64,000 bases of DNA from NCBI GenBank assembly GCA_010093515.1, contig MU001680.1:249300-313299 (forward strand), given 5' to 3'. A program made the position numbers and the translations under genes. Positions 32,890 through 42,182 of this stretch are shown here, piece by piece (position 1 is the first letter of the stretch; each line of letters begins with the position of its first letter). Origin of the DNA: Lineolata rhizophorae (Eukaryota > Ascomycota > Dothideomycetes > Lineolatales > Lineolataceae). The notes under the pieces were generated by a model. The model was not told where the DNA came from, ran no database searches, and worked only from the letters and a program-made list of their open reading frames with translations.

Positions 32890-33048
32890 TTAAGGGTGAC
32901 ACTCGGATTGACGCCGCAAGGCGGGAGTTTCCTCGACGCGGTGCCGCAAGAAAATGTAGAGGAAGATGCCAATAAGGAGTTCGCACCCGGCGATGACGAC
33001 AATAAAAGTGGCAATGCCGAAGATAAGAGAGTCAACGCTATCTTGCAT
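32890..33048 (-). CDS. Small single-pass membrane ORF, 52 aa
   Basis: ATG at 33048, TAA at 32890. The peptide starts MQDSVDS and then has one strong hydrophobic helix (LIFGIATFIVVIAGCELLIG continuing IFLYIFL), followed by a positive RHR stop-transfer and a short polar tail. It lies 69 bp upstream of the long Pmp3-like gene on the same strand. A predicted 80-aa plus-strand frame overlaps it but is hydrophilic and featureless. The clean helix-plus-charge architecture favours the minus-strand reading. It might instead be an unannotated exon. No family recognised. Confidence 0.45.
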   Translation of the reverse strand: MQDSVDSLIFGIATFIVVIAGCELLIGIFLYIFLRHRVEETPALRRQSECHP

Positions 33049-33289
33049 GCCACCAAGAGGGGGAAATCTTCTGTTTGTTTTGGGGTGAAAGGTATTCGGA
33101 GGCTTTGACGGGTAGGGGGGAGGTAGAAATAGCTGCCCCGGTTGTTTGCCTAAGTTGCGCCTGAGGAAGGTCTGTCTGATACAAACGAGATCGCTGGTTC
33201 TAGTGAGTAAGTGACGGCGCCGAAATTGGAAGCCTGGAAGGATAATGCCTTCTCGTCAGGCCCGTACGGTCTCCTGAGCAACGAGACTT

Positions 33290-33418
33290 TCAGTAACTGG
33301 AACCCGTGGCGAAAGTAATGATGCCGTATAGAAGCATAGCTAGAGCTATGAGAGGAACAAGGATAAGGAGGATCATAAAAACGAACAGAGAGTTAAATGT
33401 CCCCGAACGCCTTCGCAT
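33290..33418 (-). CDS. Small single-pass membrane ORF, 42 aa
   Basis: ATG at 33418, TGA at 33290. The basic start MRRRSGTFNS is followed by one long hydrophobic helix (LFVFMILLILVPLIALAMLL) and the tail YGIITFATGSSY. It is 112 bp downstream of the second Pmp3-like gene and on the same strand. The open frame extends upstream, so this could be the last exon of a longer transcript; no good splice acceptor was found immediately before it. Confidence 0.4.
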   Translation of the reverse strand: MRRRSGTFNSLFVFMILLILVPLIALAMLLYGIITFATGSSY

Positions 33419-33530
33419 CGTCGAAAACCCTAGGCAATAACCGATGCATAGAAACAAGGATGAGACCTGAAAATGACAATCAACCATTACCTTTGTGGCC
33501 CAACCGGGCGGTCCGACGTCCCCAAAGCAA

Positions 33531-33908
33531 TCACAACGCGCCCTTCCTATCTTCCTCGTCCTGCCACAGCGCCGCGGCTTCTGTGTGGGCGAAGAAAACA
33601 GAAAGCGCGTGCACAATGCCCGGCAACCAGAACCAGAAGCACATTTGCAAGTTGACGACCAGCTCCGCGACGAGCGCCTTCCGCATAAACCAAACGGCGA
33701 GGGGCGGGGCGACGAAGCAGAGAAGGAAGACGGCGGCGAGGCGGGCGAAGGCGACCGTGTTCTTGAAGAGGTAGCGGAGCTCGGCGAACAGAACCGTGGT
33801 GATGGGCGGGACGAGAATGTAGATGGTGTAGACGACAAGCAGCACGACGTGGTGAGCGGTTGTGCGAATGCTGGTGGGTGTGTCTGTCTCAGGGGCTTTG
33901 GAGTGCAT
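33531..33908 (-). CDS. Pmp3/UPF0057-like membrane protein, 125 aa
   Basis: Single exon. A hydrophobic N-terminal helix (VVLLVVYTIYILVPPITTVL) precedes a Pmp3-like unit LAAVFLLCFVAPPLAVWFM, then VVNLQMCFWFWLPGIVHALS, keeping the PPLAV and PGIVHAL hallmarks. The tail is short and acidic. Pmp3 family members are small plasma-membrane proteins; this one is longer by one extra helix. It is the middle member of a cluster of three related genes on this strand. Confidence 0.65.
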   Translation of the reverse strand: MHSKAPETDTPTSIRTTAHHVVLLVVYTIYILVPPITTVLFAELRYLFKNTVAFARLAAVFLLCFVAPPLAVWFMRKALVAELVVNLQMCFWFWLPGIVHALSVFFAHTEAAALWQDEEDRKGAL

Positions 33909-34089
33909 TGAAAGTGTGTTTGGCGGACAGGCCCAGGACGATATTGAGTAGGACTTGAGAATATAGTGGGCAGATTAAGAACCGCCGAAGGAACTTTAGA
34001 TCCCTCATGTGAGGTTGGGCACCGCCTTTGGTGCGGTCGTTCCACATCATCGTTCCGGTGCCCTAGATGCCTAGGCAGCCACGCTGAAG

Positions 34090-34351
34090 CTAGCCAAGGT
34101 AGTGGACGTCGAACACATCGCACATCCGCAGGACTACGAACTCGTAAACGACGCCGGGCACCCACCCCGATCAAGGTAAGTAGCGTGGTCGGGAGCAAGT
34201 AGACACTGAAGCCAAACTTAGCCAGGATAGCCAGGGGCGGACACACGACGTTGAGCACGAACATGCTGACGACGTAAAGAGAAGGGCACGCACTACTCGC
34301 GGTAGCCGTCTGGCGTGGTGTTTCCGGGTCCGTTGGGGAAGTAGGTACCAT
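34090..34351 (-). pseudogene. Third Pmp3/UPF0057-like gene, frameshifted
   Basis: From ATG 34351 the frame reads SLYVVSMFVLNVVCPPLAIL and SVYLLPTTLLTLIG, then loses the family pattern. Dropping one G of the GGGG at 34165-34168 (minus strand) would move into a frame reading WVPGVVYEF and a stop at 34090, matching where Pmp3 proteins have (W/Y)xPGxxxA. The gene is therefore either a one-base frameshift pseudogene or carries a homopolymer sequencing error. No plausible intron bridges the site. I describe the break only; the intact product is not asserted. Confidence 0.5.
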
Positions 34352-34862
34352 CGCAAAGATGTTGGTTCCGAAGAAGGCGCGTCGACGCTCAAAGATGACG
34401 ATGTCCTTAACCAGGCAAGTTGGACACTGATCGATCTTGTGGATTCTGCGGAGCTCTTTTGGGACGGCGGGCCGTCAGATGCATTCGCGTCTAGGTCACT
34501 CTGAGCGGCGAAAACTTAGAAAAGGATGCGAAACGAAAAGATGCTAGGGTTGATAGAAATATATGCGCTCTGTAGGGTACAATAGGTCAGCGTCCAACAC
34601 CGACTCTCTGTGCGAAAAGTCCGACCCCAGTCAGATTTCTCTCGTGTGAGGTTACTTAATCACCATTTCCAAAACTCGGTACCGGAGGTGAGCCATGGTA
34701 GGCAGTCACCATTCATACCTAGAAATGCCTTCCAGTCACTAGATTCAATCAAATCCAACAATGCCATTGCCAGGATATCCGAATGCAAAACTCAGCAGAT
34801 CGACGGGTTGTAGCCCAAACGTCATCAGCTCCATTGTCAATGCACAATACCACATGCACCGC
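34352..34862. other. Intergenic region, no gene recognised
   Basis: Upstream of the third Pmp3-like gene and downstream of the mitochondrial carrier stop. Nothing recognisable on either strand. Confidence 0.5.
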
Positions 34863-36165
34863 TCAATCGAAAACCGCGCTCATCGCCTTCTGCGCCAGCT
34901 CGACGCCCAGAAACGTAGCCGCATTCGCAGGCAACGCCCTTGCCATGGCGGGACCGAACCCCGGGAAGAATGCCTTGACGCCGTTGCGGGCGTAAATCTC
35001 CCTGATGGTGCCGCCGATGGTGGGCCGGCCCTCGGCGCTCTGCAGCCTGCTCTTGACAGTGTCGACCGGGAAGACGGGAATCCACATCGCGACACCGGCG
35101 GCGGCGCCCGCGACGCACACCGCCGGTAAGCTTAGCTGGCCCGGCAGGCCGTTCTCGTCCTTGGGCGTCAGGCGGCGCTTGATGGTCTCGTAGGAGGCGA
35201 AGTAGGCGGCCGAGCCGGGCCCGTCGCGCGCCAGCGTCATGGCGCTGCCCCGGAACACGGACCGGATCCCGCCTTCCTTGTACAGCTGCCGCACTACGTC
35301 CACCCCGCCAGAGTACTTGGGCTTCTCGCCTGGCGCCAGCTGCTTCTGGCCTTGGATCTGCAATAGTACCTTGACGCGCTCGAAGGGCGCTGTAATGAGT
35401 GTCATAGGGATTGCGGAGAAGAAGCCGGCGGCCGAGACTTGGCCCACCGAGTACTGGTTGTTGTGCACTTCGGAGAAGCTCCGCACGAGAGTCTTGCCGA
35501 GGTCGTAGCCCTAGAGATGGGGAATTCCATGTCAGCGGTTAGGGGAACCTCGTGCGGTTTTGCAAGCAAGGGTCGCGTACCCAGAAGCTCACGGCGACTG
35601 CACATTGTCATGTTAGCATAAGTAGCTAGCCGCAGTCACAATGTAGATTTGTACTCACACATCGGTGTCACGCCCACGAGCGGTGCCGACACGCCGGCAT
35701 ATAGTCCCTAAAGTAGTCACACGTCACTCAGCATCGAATTACAACTTTGCACAACCTCCGCGACGCACGCAGCGAGCGAGTTCACCGCGCATGTGAGCAC
35801 CCCATTCACTCCACATCTCCGCAACTCAAAACAACAGAACGACGCGGGGTAACCAAACGACTTACCCTCCTCATGCCCTCTCGCGCCACCGTCTTCTTGA
35901 CCACGTCGACGGCCCCCGTATAGACACCCTTCTCCGCCGTCTGCATGCGCACCTTGACCAGGTCGAACGGGTGGCCGACGAGTACGGCGCACACGCCGCC
36001 CACGCCTCCCGCCGCGAAGGCCCGCAGCGACTGCAGCGAGTTCTTGGTCGCTTCCTTGACGTCGTCCTTGAGCTCCTGGGCCGAGGGGAGGTGCTCGGGC
36101 TTCGGGAGCGAGGGCACGTTACTGCTGCCGCCGCCGTCGCCGCCGCTACCGCCGGACGATGTCAT
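34863..36165 (-). CDS. Mitochondrial carnitine/acylcarnitine carrier
   Basis: Exons 36165-35866, 35707-35659, 35597-35581 (17 nt) and 35510-34863 give 337 aa. Three repeats each carry the mitochondrial carrier motif Px[DE]xx[KR]: HPFDLVKVRMQ, APFERVKVLLQ and FPVDTVKSRLQ. The spliced GLYAGVSAPLVGVTPMFAVS, then FWGYDLGKTLVR, crosses three junctions correctly. The similarity pattern is that of fungal Crc1/AcuH carriers, which exchange acylcarnitine for carnitine across the inner membrane so acetyl and acyl units can enter mitochondria during growth on acetate or fatty acids. The Gly/Ser-rich N-terminus precedes the first helix. Substrate assignment rests on overall resemblance. Confidence 0.85.
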
Positions 36166-37698
36166 TGTGACGAAGTGGAGGAGAAGTCGCTGTGCTGGAG
36201 CTGTCTGGTGCACTGATGCAGAAAGGGAGAGCTTGCGCCGCGAGAGGCGACGAGCTTCTGCGTTGCTTGGAGCTGCCCTCGCGAGCTCGCGGACAAGCGG
36301 GTCGACGTCGTCGGGCGCGCCGTATGTACCTTGCAGTAGCAGGGCGCAGAAGGACCGAAGACGACTGCGCGGGGCTATTGCGTCAAAACTAAAGTATGAA
36401 CTGAAGCAAGCCTTCTTATCCCAAGGCGCCAATGGTTAGGGAAGAGGAAGAGGAGGCGGCAGCATCGCGAAAGAGAGAAACTACTATTTACTTGCGCCGG
36501 CGGTGCGCAAAATGCTTTTAGGGTCCAAGGCGGTAGGGTACATACGTCGCGCGGACGGAGGGCCAAGAATCTGGGGTTTTGACGTCGGCGGAGCGGTTTG
36601 ATGCCGGCATGTGAGAGGCCCGAGGCCCGCTCGGCAACATGGAACGCCGCTGCCACGGCTCTCGGCTGACGGCATTCCACCCGCCGATTGGTGCGCATCA
36701 CGTGTGGGGGGAGCATTTTCGAGCTTCTAGATGCGCATCATTTTTTTCGGTCGTGACATCTCTCCATCTTCGCAGCGATTTTGGCGTGGCGAATTACCGA
36801 GCTTCCTTGAAGTCTCAGGGTCTAGGGCGGGGGTGCTTGCGCCTTGGCGAGCCTGTACGAAGCTGCTAAGGCCAGGATCCAGATCAAAGTTATCTTGTCA
36901 CGTGGTATTCATAGACTCTTAGATACTTAGTGAGTTTCGAGAAGGTATATAGGAAGGTATTCTATAATATTAAAGGTAATATAAGATGAGCTTTTGGACT
37001 CACTGCGCTCTATATGGAAGCCTCTTGCTATTTTGTAGTCTCAAGATCTACTCAAGCTCAGAGCAGCATTACCGATTGACTTTTCTCCCTCCAATGCTAC
37101 ATTCTGTTGCGAAGATACCAAAGCTACTGATATTGACCCTAAATTTCTGCTGAGCCCTGAATTCCCGCTCAAGGCGTGAAACAAATTACGACACCGGCAT
37201 ACACAGATCAATGTCACGTCAAGTTTAGAACGGCATGTTCAACCTAATCCTATATTATTCCCACTATTCGCAGAGCACTCACTCCTCCCCACGAAAGCGC
37301 AAATGCAACCAAAACAAGAACTAGTCTCCCGGTTCAGCAGCTCGGCCGAACGCCCCACCAGCTTCCCGTATGCTTAACCACAATTGCAAGGCAGAACAGA
37401 CGCTTGAAAAAAGCCATTTTGTTGCTTTTGACAGACCTGGCATCTTTTGTATCGTCCGACGCCTACCCGGGTTGCAGAGTAATGCAAGGAGACGGAGGAA
37501 GAAGGGTATACAGCAAGCGGTGGAAGAGAGAAAACTGACAAGTCGACGCAAGTTGACAATGCAAGGCAGCAAAGACAGGACAGTGAAGGTGGTGGACCGA
37601 ACGTGGAAAGGACAGGAGCGCAAAGTAGAAATACTGTGTGCTAGGTGCGTGTTGCGTTTTCATAAGTGTAGTACACAACACCCTTTCCGAAACTCAAA
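36166..37698. other. Intergenic region, partly TpA-rich
   Basis: Promoter of the carrier gene plus the region beyond antizyme. 36920-37000 is TpA-rich in the RIP-like manner. No gene or RNA recognised; open frames carry no motif. Confidence 0.5.
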
Positions 37699-38729
37699 TC
37701 ACACCTCCATGCCCAAAAGCACCCACTCCTCACTAATCGCCTTCTCTCCTCCGCGCGTCCACGGCTGTAGCGTCACGGGCTCAAATCCAACCCAACCTAG
37801 ATCGTGCATGAGCGCGCGACGGCTTCCTAGGTCGGCGCGACGATCCAGACAGACGGCGATGCGCTCACAGTCGATGCCGGGGACGTTGCACAGCTCGAGT
37901 AGCGCCATGAGGCCCGGCTTGAGATCGCGGCCCAGGACGCCGTCTTCGTCGAAGAAGACGAACATGGTGCGGTCATCCGAACCAGGCTCGCCGGCCACAA
38001 AGCCACGGAAACGCGCCCCGCCGACGTAGTCCCAAACCTCAAGCCACTTGTCGACGAGGCCGCGCTGCTCGGCGAAGCCGTCAGGGGCGGGCGACGGGCC
38101 GGCCGGGCCCATGACCGTGCCCCGCGGAGGAGGGCTGGGCGTCGCGTGCTCGTCCACACCGTACCTGCTGCGTCCGCCGCCGTACTTGTTGTCACTCTTG
38201 GACCTGATGTTGATGTTTCGCACACCCATCCCAAGCGAGTCCTGCATGGCCAAGTTCCCCTCACCCAGGAAAACAGCCCGCAGTGTCTCGCAGAAGAGTC
38301 TCTCACACTCTCCCGTGATGGTGTATGCAGCTCCCCGCTGGCGCGCCAAGGGCCCGGCGCGAAGCGCCGTGACCTTCTCGTTGGCGGAATAGGTGGCGGC
38401 CAGCGGGGGGCTATGTGGAGGTGATGGTATTCCCTGGTAGCCATGTCAGCGTGAACGTCCGACAGGATTTCTCCAAACGAGGACGTAGCAGTCTGCAGAG
38501 ACGGTGTCTAGAATGCAGACTTGACTGATTAGGTAGGATTGCACTTACCGAGCTCACCTCAGGAACACCACCCGACTACTCCAGCCCCGGTCGAAGAGTA
38601 ATGGAAGCCCTGGAGGGCGGTAGAGCGAGCATCAACGATGTAGCAGCTCGCACGGATGTTGGCTTGTTGGTGCATGTGGTAGTAATTACTACTACTACTG
38701 GATTGCATGTTACTGGTTGAGATCGCCAT
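37699..38729 (-). CDS. Ornithine decarboxylase antizyme, expressed by +1 programmed frameshift
   Basis: The start frame runs from ATG 38729 for 56 codons to TCC-TGA (stop at 38559-38561). In the +1 frame, GAG GTG AGC TCG leads directly to a GTAAGT donor. A 115-nt intron (38434-38548) is removed, and exon 38433-37699 continues in that same shifted frame with GIPSPPHSPPLAATYSAN, AYTITGECERLFCETLRAVF, CERIAVCLDR, LMHDLGWVGFEPVTL and the C-terminal ISEEWVLLGMEV, all antizyme hallmarks. The product would be 304 aa. Antizyme binds ODC, blocks polyamine synthesis and sends ODC to the proteasome. Polyamines stimulate the frameshift, closing a feedback loop. Recoding rather than pseudogene decay is favoured because the shifted frame is conserved on both sides of a spliced intron. 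Confidence 0.9.
38559..38564 (-). promoter_or_regulatory. +1 frameshift site TCC-TGA of antizyme
   Basis: Codons TGG TGT TCC TGA with G following. Ribosomes would read TCC, skip the T and continue at GAG. TCC-TGA is the usual shift site in antizyme mRNAs. Confidence 0.88.
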
Positions 38730-39758
38730 TGTTGAGGAATGCCACGGTTGCTGGGTTTTCCTAAAACGGGTGGGAGACGGCTAATGGATTGAAGATGGAT
38801 GTCGTAGAATGCGGCGACGAGACCAAAGGCTTGCTTTAAAGCGTGGAAGGTGGTCTTGAATCGGGCGTAGGACGTTTGCAGGCGGATAAGCAGGGTGGAG
38901 GAAGGAAAAAGGCGGAGGGGCGAAGCGGCGGTGGAGAATTTGTAGGCGGGCGCGGGTCGTGGGCGGGATTAGAGACGTGTGTGGCCAATCCGTGCGCGCG
39001 AGTGGCAGCCGCCCGGTCCAGCCGCTGCAACCGAGCGCCAAGCACCTGCCGAAGTTGCCGGAAACGACTCCACGTGATGCCGTCCAATTCCAAAGAGGCC
39101 CGCCATAGGGCGAACAGGCGATTCTAGCGTCTTCTTCGAGCCCACGGCTGGTGCGGGGCTAAGGAAAGTATCAATTGGGTGGCTATTAAGTTGGCGGCCT
39201 TGGTGTCCTGCTTTAGTATGCAAGTCATTCACTCAAGTCAAAGCTTAGCGCGCAGTAGAACGCAATATGTACTTGTATTTAAGAGCTCCTATGAAAGCAA
39301 TAGGCCACTCTAGTCAATTCCCGTGCTAGATTCGGCTTTCACGGCAATAGCTGAAAGCACGGAATGGGTAGGATCGCAAACCAGAACCGAAGGGTATTGC
39401 CCATGGGGGCTGTGATTCTAAAATTGAAGTCTACCGAACCCTTTAGTTTCGCGCTGAGAGGAAATGCCGCTTCTCGTAGGTCGTGTAAAACTCAATTCTC
39501 AAGCTCCAACCTGCACCAAGAGCATAGCCACAGACACATACCGGCGGCGCGAGCAGTGCTTCAAGCTCCAGTTCCGGTCCTTGTGGTTGAATTCTCAGAG
39601 ATTCCATCCCGCAACTTTTGGTGGATCCATCCGTAGTTACCGCCGGGTATTTGGCCCGCATGAGCCTCACAGTATAGAAGTGTGGAGGAAGGTTTCCGAA
39701 ATCTTTAACCCCCGGAAACCAAATAGGAGTCATACCAGGGATTCCGGAAAGCTCATAC
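38730..39758. other. Intergenic region, no gene recognised
   Basis: Antizyme promoter and 5' leader side plus the region beyond the PYM stop codon. No convincing gene, RNA or repeat. Confidence 0.5.
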
Positions 39759-40433
39759 TCAGGTTTCCGACTTCTTCTCTCCGTCTGCTCCAAATCCAAG
39801 GTTGTCAAGCTGGCGGATGAGTTCATTTATCCGAATAACCTTTTCGAATTGTTCGGGCAACAGTTCTCCGCCCTTGTCCTTCTTGTCCTTGAGCTCCTTG
39901 GCCTGACGGAGCTTTTTAGCTAGTTTGCGCGCCTCCTTCTCTTTCTCAGCCTGAGAGTCAGCAGCAGGGACTGCAGGTTCAGCATCAGCAGTGGCGTTGG
40001 CAGTTGCCTCGTCCGTCTCTGCCGGAATAGCTTCGGTTGTGGCATGTGAAGTAGCTTTCTGGCCGTTCTCATCCACCGTGGCGGCAGCAGCAGCCTTCTT
40101 TCGCGCCTCCCTCCTCTTTGCGTTCTTGCTTGCAGCTGCGCTAGTCGGTTGCTGAGATTGCGATGAAGAAGCGGTCGTACCGGCACTCGGAACAGGGTCA
40201 GCACCCGGGACGCCGCTCTTGCCACGGTTTTTCCAGGCCTCCGCCGCACGGTTCTTGTAGACTTCCACGTCCTCGGGCGGGCGGTAACCTGGGCGTACGC
40301 GGATCTCCTTGCGGATCGAGCCGTCGGCGCGCACGCTGCTAGGGATGTGACGCTCGCCATTGGCGTTGGTGATGATGCCGGCCTTAGAGACAGCCTCGGA
40401 GGGCGAAGGGTTTTCCGCGGCTGCGGGGACCAT
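39759..40433 (-). CDS. PYM, partner of Y14-Mago (exon junction complex disassembly factor)
   Basis: Single exon, 224 aa. The N-terminal Mago/Y14-binding motif is clear: GERHIPSSVRADGSIRKEIR, then VRPGYRPPEDVEVYKNR. The middle is Ala/Ser/Glu-rich and the C-terminus a Lys/Glu-rich coiled coil (ARKLAKKLRQAKELKDKK) ending in IRINELIRQLDNLGF. PYM binds the Mago-Y14 core of the exon junction complex and helps release it at the ribosome. Length and domain order agree with fungal family members. It is divergent from QCR9. Confidence 0.85.
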   Translation of the reverse strand: MVPAAAENPSPSEAVSKAGIITNANGERHIPSSVRADGSIRKEIRVRPGYRPPEDVEVYKNRAAEAWKNRGKSGVPGADPVPSAGTTASSSQSQQPTSAAASKNAKRREARKKAAAAATVDENGQKATSHATTEAIPAETDEATANATADAEPAVPAADSQAEKEKEARKLAKKLRQAKELKDKKDKGGELLPEQFEKVIRINELIRQLDNLGFGADGEKKSET

Positions 40434-40916
40434 CTTGAAAAACCGCCTAGGAGATGATTGGGAACAATGTACTTGGTTTCTTGAAGGACGGGACTCGTGA
40501 TCTAGTATGCGAATATTATGTCCTTAGCAGTTCATACGCGCGATAAAGGGTAGAAGAGGACTTCGATGTAGTATATAGAAACAACTCACGGCTTAAGCAA
40601 GCAGGTGCAGCGCTGCGGTCCTTCTCAAATGCCAACCATGGGTTGCTGCACAATCGCGGACCTGAGTTTGTGCAAGCGGGATGACGCGCCGGCCTATGGG
40701 ACAAATCATACTGCCTCGCTCCACAGCCCGGCGCCTGAGGTGACTTGGGGCAGCTGCGGCTCTGCAAGTTTGTTCGGTTTGCACCACCACGCCAAGAGCC
40801 AATCGAGCGAAGCCGTGATTCCGAAGCCAGGGCTCAGCGCCTCCTCCCCGGCTTCATCCACCACGGCAAACCTCAATTGTCCTTCTCATCCGGCTCCTCC
40901 AACCTCTACCTTCGCA
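40434..40916. promoter_or_regulatory. Bidirectional promoter of PYM and QCR9
   Basis: 483 bp between outward-facing start codons. No specific site assigned. Confidence 0.45.
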
Positions 40917-41336
40917 ATGGCAGGCGTAAGTGTCTAATCACACAGTCCTAAGTTGTATTTCGCCGCTGACAACTGTTTCGCAGGTTCTTTCTACCCTCTA
41001 CCAGTTCGTCTATCCGGTCGCGCTCGGGAAAGCTTTTGCTAACATCAAGTAGGGGCCTCGTCAGGACCAACACGAGGTACCTCGCGGTTATTTTCGGCTC
41101 AGCGTTTGCGATTCAGCTGTACGTAAACGATGCCCTCTGCCAATATGGACAAGACTGGCTTACACCGCAAGCAGGTCCTTTGATAAGGGCTCGGACAAGC
41201 TTTGGGATACTCTAAACTCTGGCGTATGCACCAAACCATTCACAAGAGACCAATCGAAATTCTAACAACATCATAGCGGCAATGGAAGGACATCAAATAC
41301 CGATACATGGAGAAGGATGAGGAGGAAGAGGAGTAG
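40917..41336 (+). CDS. QCR9: Cytochrome bc1 complex subunit 9 (QCR9)
   Basis: Five exons (40917-40925, 40984-41003, 41053-41118, 41175-41223, 41277-41336) give 67 aa, too finely split to appear as one open frame. The spliced protein begins MAGVLSTLYQGLVRTNTRYL and has one membrane helix (AVIFGSAFAIQL). It continues FDKGSDKLWDTLNSGRQWK and DIKYRYMEKD with an acidic end, matching QCR9 throughout. QCR9 is a small inner-membrane subunit beside the Rieske protein in respiratory complex III. The first exon codes only Met-Ala-Gly and the second is 20 nt. All four introns are 49-58 nt with GT...AG ends and CTAAC-like branch points in the second and fourth. Confidence 0.9.
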
Positions 41337-42182
41337 CCGGAGCACTTATATCGGCAACAAGGAACGTTCTCGAGAGCATGGCGATTGCTATCCGTGCTAG
41401 ATGTGTCCGAATCCCTGTACTCTGGTGTATATTCACGAAATAGACCTCTTTTCTTTTGGCACTTGGTCTCTTAGACTCGAGATTTGGTCCTAAATGGACT
41501 GCGTTGCTGTTGCTATGCATGTACCTACCGATTGATACAGCCTGACAGGCCGAATTGTCTGTTTAAACTGAATTAATTAAAACATCTTCAAAACCTGAAA
41601 TGCGGTAATACATGCTAGCGCTAAGTTCCAGCCTGTGGGACGTCGGGCAATGATTTCTCGCCGATGTGGTGATGGAGTGATCGGAATGTTTGCTTGGGCA
41701 AGGCGACAACTGACACAAGCGAGGCCCTGTGACCCGGGCGCAACCTCCGTGAAGTCCATGCGCTGGTTGCCTTTGTCTTGCTGTACCCAGCCGTGACCAC
41801 CAGGACAACTTGTAGCATGACGAAATACTCTACTTCAATTTCCAGGCTTCAACTACCGTTGGACCACCCGCCGCGCGCTCGGATCATTACGTAGTACCTA
41901 AACTCGCGAGATCCACCCACTCCGCCACCTAGAGGCTGCTGCCCCTCTAATCCAACCCAGACTTCCACCTTTCAACGGCCCCGCCTCCTTGCTTTACCTG
42001 CCCAGACCTGCTTATATAGAAAGCTCATAAGCATATTCGAAGTCTTTTATTTTACCTCGGAGCACACAACTTCGGACGACGAAGTCTTACAAACAACAGC
42101 AACCTTCAGCAGCTAGCCGCCGCAGCAGCAACCCGATAGGAAACGCATCTTCACGCCTACGCGGGCGCCTCCACCCGCCGGC
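41337..42182. other. Intergenic region and UBR1 promoter/leader
   Basis: No gene recognised. 41900-42180 is pyrimidine- and CAG-rich leader-like sequence just before the UBR1 start. Confidence 0.5.

Noticed and set aside
33290-34351. Single 353-aa membrane protein on the minus strand
   Set aside because: The frame links the third Pmp3-like gene, an antisense-like out-of-frame pass through the second one, and the 42-aa ORF. The middle is not protein-like, so it was split.
38559-38561. Antizyme gene as a nonsense pseudogene
   Set aside because: The stop is in the canonical TCC-TGA recoding context and antizyme similarity resumes at once in the +1 frame on both sides of an intron.
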